Assembly: GCA_927407015.1 (NCBI GenBank)
Contig: CAKMJT010000039.1
Span: 1-48,787 of the forward strand
Direction: 5' to 3'
Length of the DNA stretch: 48,787 nt
Source: an uncultured Proteiniphilum sp.
GTDB taxonomy: Bacteria; Bacteroidota; Bacteroidia; Bacteroidales; Dysgonomonadaceae
In this document: positions 26,588 through 33,718 of the stretch, one piece after another
How positions within the stretch are numbered: the stretch's first letter is position 1
Layout: each line of letters begins with the position of its first letter
Notes under the pieces: generated by a model
What the model was told of the DNA's origin: nothing
What the model saw: only the letters and a program-made list of their open reading frames with translations
The model's database searches: none
Program-made: the position numbers and the translations under genes

Positions 26588-26926
26588 ATGAATAACGAAA
26601 AAGGAATGGGATACCTCGAGAAGTATCGCAGGTATTATGCTAAATCGACCAAATTGTACTTTGAAGATGGACTTGGATATCGACGTATTAATAAATTAAT
26701 TCCTGTATCAATAACCACATTAAAGAGATGGTGTGATAGCTTTGCAGAAGAAAATGGCATTACAATGGAAAAGAAAGTCCACAAAGAGCAAAAAAAGTCA
26801 GATCTAAAGGTATCAGAATCAATAGGGTTACCCAATGATATCAAGTCACTGCATTTAAGAATTCCATGGATTCACAAACTATTAACATTGCAGATATTGG
26901 AAATTGAAACTCTTAAAACAAATCAT
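26588..26926 (+). mobile_element. IS3-family orfA remnant (helix-turn-helix part of a transposase)
   Basis: From an ATG at 26588 the frame encodes a transposase-OrfA-like helix-turn-helix protein: YLEKYRRYYAKSTKLYFEDG, GYRRINKLIPVSITTLKRWC, then a degraded leucine-rich segment (LPNDIKSLHLRI, ILEIETLKTN) where IS3 OrfA proteins have their coiled coil. No orfB follows; the frame runs without a stop into the GH127 lipoprotein gene whose own ATG is at 26927. It is therefore a 5' fragment of an IS whose remainder was lost. A 397-base gap separates the GH28 and GH127 genes and this remnant fills most of it. Confidence 0.7.
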
Positions 26927-28753
26927 ATGAAACAGTCTCTTTTTTTGATGATTTTAATAATAGTAAGTAGTTGTACACAGAATAGAAGTATTAATCGAGC
27001 TGCTAAAGATCAGCTTACTCCAATAGATTTAGCAGAGGTTAAAGTCGGGGGTGAAATTGGCCGGCGTATTGACATAACAGTCAAAAATAACCTTCTTCTC
27101 CTCGATGTTGATAAGGAATTCCTGCCTCCTTTCCAGAAGAAGGATGGCAGAGACGGAAGTTATAAGGCCCTTGGCAAGCTCATCGATGCAACTGTAAAAA
27201 TGGCATATTATACCGGGGATACAACGGTAATTGCCCTGAAAAATCATCTGATCAGTGAGATAATTAGCACGCAGGGAGCAGATGGTTATATTGGAAATAT
27301 GATTCCGGAAAACAGGATGTGGAAGGTTTGGGATCTTCACGAGATGAATTATATAATCTACGGATTGATCAGCGATTATAAACTTTTCGGTGATAAGCAG
27401 TCGCTTGAAGCCGCTAAGAAAGCTGCAGATTTTATCATCAAGAACTGGTCATTGATGCCTGCAGACTGGGAGAAGACTACTGAAATTGCGGCGTTTGTCA
27501 GCGTGACCGGTCTGGACCGGACTATGATTACACTTTATGACGTTACAGGCGACAAACGTTACCTGGAATTTGAAATAAAACAGCGCAACTTACCGAACTG
27601 GGATCCTGGCATTGCAATTGGCCGACGCCCTCTGGTTGAGGGTCATACCTATGCCTATCTGGCCTCATGCCTTGCCCAGCTTGAGTTGTACCGCATACAA
27701 CCGGATGAAAAACTTCTGAACCCGGTCATGAAAGCCATGAATTTTATAACTACCAAAGATGGGATGGGTATTACTGGGGGAATAGGACAAGCGGAAATCT
27801 GGACAGACGATCAGGACGGAGGTCGCGATCTGCAGGAGACCTGTTCGACCTGTTACCAGATACGTGTCTATGAAAACCTGCTAAGGCTGAAAGGTGACTC
27901 GCGTTACGGTGATATCATGGAAAGAACTATTTTCAATACATTGTTTGGTGCGCAATCGACCGATGGCAGAAGACTCCGTTACTTCACACCATTTGAAGGG
28001 AACCGCGAATATTGCGGTGAATGTTGCTGTACAGGCAACTTCCGGAGAATCATTTCAGAGCTACCTTCAATGGTTTATTATCGTTCAGGAAATGGAGTGG
28101 CCATAAACCTTTATTCGTCCTCCACGGCTCATATTAAAATGGAGGGAGGACTTTCCATTGCCATGAAGCAGGAGACCGATTATCCAAACTCGGGTAAAGT
28201 TGTTATCAGAGTTGATCCTTCAAAACCGGCATCATTTCCAGTGAAGCTGAGGATCCCATCATGGTGCGGCAGTGCCAGGATTTCGGTCAACGGGAAGCCA
28301 TCGGAAACAACCTGTACCCCAGGAACCTTCTCGGTCATCGAGCGATCCTGGAAAGCCGGCGACCAGTTAGTATTAGATATGCCGATGGAGTGGAGGCTGG
28401 TACAAGGGAGGAAGAGACAGGCCGGACGTGTAGCTGTCATGCGGGGACCATTGGTGTTCTGTCTTAATCCCAAACAGAATGAGTCGCTTGCCCCTAAAGA
28501 AGCTTCGGATTTAGGCCGTATCGTGATTGACCTGGCGTCGATCGAACAGACGCCTGTGCCCGATAGCACTGTGCGACCCGGTGGAATTGGATGCCGTCTG
28601 AAGGCAGGCACTATTGTGGGCGCAATGGGTAATGCAAAAAATATAACATTAACACTTACTGAGTTTGCTGATCCAGGAGGCCGGTGCATCTATTTCAAGG
28701 TTCCGGACTTAACCACAGCGGTTGCAGATGAATTAACGCGACCATGGAAATAA
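26927..28753 (+). CDS. GH127/DUF1680 beta-L-arabinofuranosidase-like lipoprotein
   Basis: A 608-residue lipoprotein starting at the ATG at 26927 (MKQSLFLMILIIVSSC, Cys16). The frame is open back to 26564 through an IS3 orfA remnant, but the lipoprotein signal shows the real start. The (alpha/alpha)6 barrel is seen in LGKLIDATVKMAYYTGD, VEGHTYAYLASC and the Zn/catalytic Cys motifs LQETCSTCYQ (E304, C306) and YCGECCCTGNFRR (C366-C368), as in GH127, where a Zn-bound Cys is the nucleophile. GH127 releases beta-L-arabinofuranose; related GH142/GH146 families make the exact assignment uncertain. Base composition is clearly GC-richer than in flanking genes: bases 28261-28320 contain 35 G/C against 26 in 2881-2940. 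With the adjacent IS remnant this suggests separate acquisition. Confidence 0.85.
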   Translation: MKQSLFLMILIIVSSCTQNRSINRAAKDQLTPIDLAEVKVGGEIGRRIDITVKNNLLLLDVDKEFLPPFQKKDGRDGSYKALGKLIDATVKMAYYTGDTTVIALKNHLISEIISTQGADGYIGNMIPENRMWKVWDLHEMNYIIYGLISDYKLFGDKQSLEAAKKAADFIIKNWSLMPADWEKTTEIAAFVSVTGLDRTMITLYDVTGDKRYLEFEIKQRNLPNWDPGIAIGRRPLVEGHTYAYLASCLAQLELYRIQPDEKLLNPVMKAMNFITTKDGMGITGGIGQAEIWTDDQDGGRDLQETCSTCYQIRVYENLLRLKGDSRYGDIMERTIFNTLFGAQSTDGRRLRYFTPFEGNREYCGECCCTGNFRRIISELPSMVYYRSGNGVAINLYSSSTAHIKMEGGLSIAMKQETDYPNSGKVVIRVDPSKPASFPVKLRIPSWCGSARISVNGKPSETTCTPGTFSVIERSWKAGDQLVLDMPMEWRLVQGRKRQAGRVAVMRGPLVFCLNPKQNESLAPKEASDLGRIVIDLASIEQTPVPDSTVRPGGIGCRLKAGTIVGAMGNAKNITLTLTEFADPGGRCIYFKVPDLTTAVADELTRPWK

Positions 28754-28826
28754 TATTACCAGTCCGGAAATATTGTAGTTTACCGTGGAAAAGCTTTATT
28801 ATAGTTTTAAGGTTTAAATTGGTTTT

Positions 28827-31187
28827 ATGCACAATATTATGAGAATTAAGATTATCCTGATAAGTTTCATTATTAGCTCTTGTATAGCAAGTTCTTGTTA
28901 CTCTCAATCTGGACTTTTTGTTTCCTTAACAGGAAACGACCTCAATCCCGGAACCAAAGAAAAACCGTTTGCTTCTATTGACAAAGCAAAGGCTGAGGTC
29001 AGAAAGAAAAAAGGAAGCATTACGATATATATCAGGGGAGGTACTTATTATTTGAAGGAGCCAATTATTTTTCTTCCTGAAGATTCGCGTGAACGGGAAG
29101 GGGAGGTTACCTTCAAAGCTTATCCTGGTGAGCAGGTAATCATTAGTGGAGGCGAACCGATATCACTGCAATGGAAAGAGTATAAATCAGGCATAATGCA
29201 GGCAACTGTGAATGAAAATCTGGTTTTTGATCAGTTGTTTGTTAATGGTCAACTCCAACGTATGGCCCGTTATCCCAATTACAATAAATCTGCCAGGATT
29301 TTTGGAGGTACATCCGGCGATGCGATCAGCGCTGATCGTGTAAAAACATGGAGAGATCCCGAAGGGGGTTATGTTCATGCCCTGCACCCGAGTGAATGGG
29401 GAAGTTATCATTTTTTAATAAAAGGGAAAAATGAGAAAGGTGAACTCATATTGGAAAGAAGAGTGGAAAATGATGCCATAATTTCTACAAATCTCACCGC
29501 CAATATGCATAAGGAATCACGTTTTGTTGAAAATATTTTTGAAGAATTGGATACTGTAAATGAATGGTTTTATGATAAAAATTCCAAAGCGCTTTATTTT
29601 TATCCTCAGGCCAGGAGTAATCTTTCCGGAGCGACTATTGTAATTCCACAGGTTAAAAGCCTTGTGGAATTCAGAGGAACAGAGAACAACCCGATCCGGA
29701 ACATTAACATTGAAGGTATAGTGTTTACACAAACGCTTCGGACTTTCGTGGAGACCAGCGAAAAATTGTCCCGGGGAGATTGGAGCATATACAGGGGCGG
29801 AGCAATATTTGTGGAAGGAACAGAAAACTGTAAAATCGAAAACTGCACCTTTAAAGAGTTGGGTGGAAATGCAATTTTTTTTAGTAATTATAATCGAAGA
29901 AATGAAGTTAAAGGATGTCTCTTTGAAAACATAGGCGCATCTGCAGTTTGTTTTTGTGGCGACAGAAATGCCCGGTATGATCTTAATCTCCCTATTGCAG
30001 AAACCGATCTTCATCCCGGGCCCAAAACAAATAATTACCCTGCAAATTGTCTGGTTTATAATAATTTAATGCATGACCTGGGTACAGTTGAAAAACAGGT
30101 TGCGGGGGTCCATATATCAATGGCCATGGATATAACAGCAAGCCACAATACTATTTTCAATGTTCCCAGAGCAGGTATTAATATAAACGATGGTATGTGG
30201 GGTGGAGATATAATAGAGTTTAACGATGTGTTCAATACTGTACTGGAAACGAATGATAATGGAGCATTTAACTCCTGGGGAAGGGACCGGAACTGGGCCA
30301 GGGGCGTTGATTCGCTTTTAGAGAAAAACAGGGATAAAATTGCCTTATTAGATAACGTAAAACCAACCGTTATCCGGAACAATCGTTTTCGTTGTGATCA
30401 TGGCTGGGATATTGACCTTGATGATGGTTCAACCAATTATGTTATTTATAACAATCTGCTTCTGAACGGGGGTTTAAAATTCAGGGAAGGCTTTTTCCGC
30501 AGAGCTGAGAATAATATTATAATTAATAATTCTTTTCACCCACACGTTTGGTATCGGAATAGCGGGGATGTTTTTGTGAAAAACGTAGTAACCACTTCAT
30601 ATTTCCCAGTTGGAATGCCTGATATCTGGTCGAAAGAGATCGACTATAATGTATTTCTGGATTCCATCGCCTTAATAAGATCAAAAGTTAATGGCAGGGA
30701 TTCTCATTCTGTTTATAGTCCGCCGGATTTTGTTAATGCCACAAAAGGAGATTATAGATTAAAGAAAAATTCTCCGGCTTTTTCAGTTGGATTTCAAAAT
30801 TTTGATATGAACAATTTTGGCGTTGTTTCTGAAGAATTAAAATCTCTTGCGCAAAAAGTTCCCTTACCAAAATTGATTTCTTTTGTTGAAGAAAAAAATA
30901 ATGAGATTCATACAGTTTCAGGTTTAAATGTGAAAAACATGACATTGGGTGAACGATCTGCAACCGGGATGTTTGCCGAAAAAGGAACCTTCATCGTGAG
31001 TGTGAACCAGGATAGCAGATTCAAAGGGACTTTAAAACCAAAGGATGTTATTCTCTCTTATAATGGAAAAGAAATTAACAATGTCAGAGACCTTCAAGAG
31101 GCAATTATTGCCCCTAACTGGACTGATTCTTTGAATATTGTTGTCTTCAGAGAAAGTGATCTGGTCAGCTTAAAATTAAAGAAATGA
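28827..31187 (+). CDS. Parallel beta-helix protein (GH141-like) with C-terminal PDZ domain
   Basis: A 786-residue exported protein; start may be at 28827 or the ATG at 28839. The N-terminus after the signal (CYSQSG) has FVSLTGNDLNPGTKEKPFASI and AYPGEQVIISGGEPI, the same opening as the beta-helix protein at 19112, followed by helix coils (RNINIEGIVFTQT, CKIENCTFKELGGNAIFF, NEVKGCLFENIGASAVCF, DITASHNTIFNVPRAGI, IIEFNDVFN). Residues about 700-786 form a PDZ-type domain (KGTFIVSVNQDSRFKGTLKPKDVILSYNGKEINN split over its beta strands, then VRDLQEAI). A beta-helix plus PDZ layout occurs in some GH141-annotated proteins. PDZ domains usually bind C-terminal peptides, so this may dock to a partner protein. 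Substrate unknown. Confidence 0.75.
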   Translation: MHNIMRIKIILISFIISSCIASSCYSQSGLFVSLTGNDLNPGTKEKPFASIDKAKAEVRKKKGSITIYIRGGTYYLKEPIIFLPEDSREREGEVTFKAYPGEQVIISGGEPISLQWKEYKSGIMQATVNENLVFDQLFVNGQLQRMARYPNYNKSARIFGGTSGDAISADRVKTWRDPEGGYVHALHPSEWGSYHFLIKGKNEKGELILERRVENDAIISTNLTANMHKESRFVENIFEELDTVNEWFYDKNSKALYFYPQARSNLSGATIVIPQVKSLVEFRGTENNPIRNINIEGIVFTQTLRTFVETSEKLSRGDWSIYRGGAIFVEGTENCKIENCTFKELGGNAIFFSNYNRRNEVKGCLFENIGASAVCFCGDRNARYDLNLPIAETDLHPGPKTNNYPANCLVYNNLMHDLGTVEKQVAGVHISMAMDITASHNTIFNVPRAGININDGMWGGDIIEFNDVFNTVLETNDNGAFNSWGRDRNWARGVDSLLEKNRDKIALLDNVKPTVIRNNRFRCDHGWDIDLDDGSTNYVIYNNLLLNGGLKFREGFFRRAENNIIINNSFHPHVWYRNSGDVFVKNVVTTSYFPVGMPDIWSKEIDYNVFLDSIALIRSKVNGRDSHSVYSPPDFVNATKGDYRLKKNSPAFSVGFQNFDMNNFGVVSEELKSLAQKVPLPKLISFVEEKNNEIHTVSGLNVKNMTLGERSATGMFAEKGTFIVSVNQDSRFKGTLKPKDVILSYNGKEINNVRDLQEAIIAPNWTDSLNIVVFRESDLVSLKLKK

Positions 31188-31298
31188 AATTAAAATTAAA
31201 TTCTGATGAATCGAGCATGTCTTTTGAAAAAGGCGAACTTGCATAAAAATATTGACATGCGAGCTCCATTCGATCTCTTAAAATCAAATTATTTACGG

Positions 31299-31658
31299 AT
31301 GAAAAGAATCATTCTCTTTTTATTGATAAATGTATTGCTCAGCGATTTAATTTATTCTCAGGCAATACAAAATTTCAATAAGCCCGAAAGGATAAAATGG
31401 TTTGAAGATTTAGGTTTTGGAATGTTCATTCACTGGAACGTGGATGTTTCTTTAGGTGTGGTAATCAGTCATTCACTTGCAGGCGCTTCGGATGAATATG
31501 TTCAAAAGTATATTTCCGAATTGCCGGGTTTTTTCAATCCTAAAAAGTTCAACCCGGATGAGTGGGCAAAGCTTGCGAAGCTTGCCGGGATGAAGTATGT
31601 GGTATTTACGGCAAAACATCATTCAGGCTTTTGCATGTTTAAGACTCAAACTAATTAA
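31299..31658 (+). pseudogene. Truncated GH29 alpha-L-fucosidase (N-terminal 119 residues only)
   Basis: From ATG 31299 the frame encodes a signal peptide (LLSDLIYSQ) and the opening of a GH29 barrel: RIKWFEDLGFGMFIHWNVDVS, then KLAGMKYVVFTAKHHSGFCMFKTQTN and a stop. GH29 enzymes are about 450 residues, so the nucleophile and most of the barrel are missing. No continuation is seen in another frame: the GH27 gene starts 14 bases later with its own signal peptide. The fragment differs from the two intact GH29 copies (no GEWVMHSERIP equivalent, SLGVVISHS instead), so it is a remnant of a third, distinct enzyme. A deletion between GH29 and GH27 is the simplest explanation. Confidence 0.85.
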
Positions 31659-31671
31659 AACTGAGCTTTTT

Positions 31672-33264
31672 ATGATGAATAAAATATTATATTATACAAT
31701 CGTATTGGCGATTGCCATTTTGGGACAGATTTGTCCAATACAGTCGTTCAGCCAGAACACGGAAGGTGGATTGTTTGCTTCAGAAAGATTAATACTTACT
31801 CCGAAACCCAAACCGTCACCACGAATAAACGGACCGTTGGTTTATGGCGCACGCCCAGGGAATCCCTTCCTTTATCCTATTCCCTGTCAAGGCGAACGAC
31901 AAATTCGTTTTTTGGTAAAAGGCCTGCCCCCGGGTCTAACTGTTGATGAAAATACCGGTATTATTTCAGGGGTAACACCAGCCAAAGGAAAGTATTCGCT
32001 GTTGATTACTGCAACGAATTCAAAAGGGAAATCGACACGTGAGTTAACTATTGTTTCGGGTGATAAACTTGCCCTTACACCTCCAATGGGTTGGAACCAC
32101 TGGTATGCTCATTACGATCGGATTACTGATCAGATGGTGCGTGAGGCTGCCGATATAATGATTAGTAGCGGAATGGCCGATGTGGGGTATCAATATGTAA
32201 ATATCGATGATTGTTGGATGAATTCTCCAAAACATAATGATCCCAAACGGGTTGGCCCGTTACGTGATGATCAGGGAAATCTTATTCCGAACAGCTATTT
32301 CCCGGATATGAGTGCCCTGACTGATTATATTCATTCAAAGGGTTTGAAAGCAGGGATTTATACTTCGCCGGGACCTTTAACCTGTGGAGGATTTGCGGGA
32401 AGTTATCAGCACGAAGAACAGGACGCCCGTCAATTTGCTGACTGGGGTTTCGATTTTCTCAAATACGATTGGTGCAGCTATGGTAAGATTGCACAAAATC
32501 TTGATGATCCCCGAATTCCTGAGCCGATCAACGGAAAGATAACTTTGGAAGGTTACCAATATCCTTATAAGCTTATGGGAGAAATTTTGAAGAATCAAAA
32601 CCGTGATATTGTTTTCAACCTATGTCAATATGGAATGGGCGAAGTCTGGAAATGGGGTGCATCAGTTGGTGGCCAAAGCTGGCGTACCTCGGGTGATTTG
32701 GGATTTGAACTTGATCGTATTTTTGAAGTTGCACTTAAAAACAGCGAATATCGTCAATATTCAAAACCAGGTGAATGGAATGATCCGGATTACATTCAGA
32801 TAGGTTACATTGGCCATTCGCACAAACAGGGTATTCCTGAGTTGACGTGGATGCCTCCAAATATGCAATATGCCTATATGTCAATGTGGAGTCTTATGGC
32901 TGCCCCACTGATATACAGCGGAGATATGTCGAAGCTCGATGAATTTACGATCAATGTGCTTTGTAATCCGGAAGTGATTGAAGTTAATCAGGATCCGCTT
33001 GGGGAAGCTGCAATGGTCATCAAACAAAATGAGGAGCTTTTCCTGATGGTTAAAAATCTGGCTGACGGATCAAAAGCAGTAGGAATGTTTAATCGAGGAA
33101 ATAATGATGCAGAAATGACTTTAAACTTCTCAGAGCTTCAGCTAACCGGTAAGCATCTGGTCCGGGATCTATGGCGACAAAAAGACTTAGGACGTTACAA
33201 CCGGAAGTTCGTGGCTCAGGTTCCATCAAAGGGAGTAGTAATGGTGAAGATTGAAAATAAGTAG
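31672..33264 (+). CDS. GH27 alpha-galactosidase with N-terminal Ig-like domain
   Basis: About 530 residues from the ATG at 31672 (the frame opens further upstream inside the GH29 remnant, but MMNKILYYTIVLAIAIL is the signal peptide). Residues about 50-140 are a He_PIG/Ig-like domain (LPPGLTVDENTGIISGVTP, YSLLITATNSKGKSTRE). The GH27 barrel begins LTPPMGWNHWYAHYDRI and contains YVNIDDCWM, KAGIYTSPGPLTCGGF, the nucleophile motif FLKYDWCSYG (D266), FNLCQYG and the acid/base motif WRTSGDL (D342). A C-terminal beta domain ends the protein. It hydrolyses terminal alpha-galactose (less often alpha-N-acetylgalactosamine or beta-L-arabinopyranose). The fused Ig domain is of the same type as the repeats in the first GH16. 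Confidence 0.93.
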   Translation: MMNKILYYTIVLAIAILGQICPIQSFSQNTEGGLFASERLILTPKPKPSPRINGPLVYGARPGNPFLYPIPCQGERQIRFLVKGLPPGLTVDENTGIISGVTPAKGKYSLLITATNSKGKSTRELTIVSGDKLALTPPMGWNHWYAHYDRITDQMVREAADIMISSGMADVGYQYVNIDDCWMNSPKHNDPKRVGPLRDDQGNLIPNSYFPDMSALTDYIHSKGLKAGIYTSPGPLTCGGFAGSYQHEEQDARQFADWGFDFLKYDWCSYGKIAQNLDDPRIPEPINGKITLEGYQYPYKLMGEILKNQNRDIVFNLCQYGMGEVWKWGASVGGQSWRTSGDLGFELDRIFEVALKNSEYRQYSKPGEWNDPDYIQIGYIGHSHKQGIPELTWMPPNMQYAYMSMWSLMAAPLIYSGDMSKLDEFTINVLCNPEVIEVNQDPLGEAAMVIKQNEELFLMVKNLADGSKAVGMFNRGNNDAEMTLNFSELQLTGKHLVRDLWRQKDLGRYNRKFVAQVPSKGVVMVKIENK

Positions 33265-33285
33265 CGTTATGTTAATCTTCAAATA

Positions 33286-33598
33286 ATGGATATAATCTTT
33301 TCGGGACGAACAGGGGAGAAAATGCAAATTCATCACCAACAATTGGGATATAACAGCCGAAGAAGTCGCCTTGATTTACAAATATCGATGGACGATAGAA
33401 ACGACTTTGTTGCTCAATGTCATCAGGGTATTATCGAAAAACCGGAAAGCACTTTCGACTATAGCGGCACTAATACGGATACATTTGATAAGCCATTTAG
33501 ACTTGATGTGGGTAGTAAGCGAAGGCAGACGTTCCTATACAAAACGCATGATAAGCCGCAACAATAGCCCTGTAACCGTACAACTGTCCCTCTTTTGA
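33286..33598 (+). mobile_element. IS4-family transposase remnant (C-terminal part, internally deleted)
   Basis: One frame from about 33310 reads KFITNNWDITAEEVALIYKY followed by RWTIE, which contains the IS4-family Y-(2)-R-(3)-E signature (YKYRWTIE), then jumps to a typical C-terminal tail (STIAALIRIHLISHLDLMWV and MISRNNSPVTVQLSLF) before the stop near 33598. The segment between the signature and the tail is shorter than in complete transposases, indicating an internal deletion, and the N-terminal two thirds with the DDE aspartates are missing. No terminal inverted repeats were found. It lies between GH27 and GH2; the rest of this 454-base gap holds nothing else I can identify. Confidence 0.75.
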
Positions 33599-33718
33599 TG
33601 GAGGCAGGTTTTTTTAAACGGAAAAACGATTTGTAAATAATTGAATATGAATAATATAAAAATAAAATAAACAAATATTGAGTTTTTGTCGGTCAATAGT
33701 GATTTTAACCATTTTAAG

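Noticed and set aside
26564..26926. A functional transposase or regulator fused to the GH127 enzyme as a new two-domain protein
   Set aside because: The lipoprotein signal at 26927 would become internal, and the IS part is degraded; separate translation from 26927 is more likely.
28180..28689. 169-codon minus-strand open frame
   Set aside because: Antisense of the GH127 gene in its GC-rich part; no family features.
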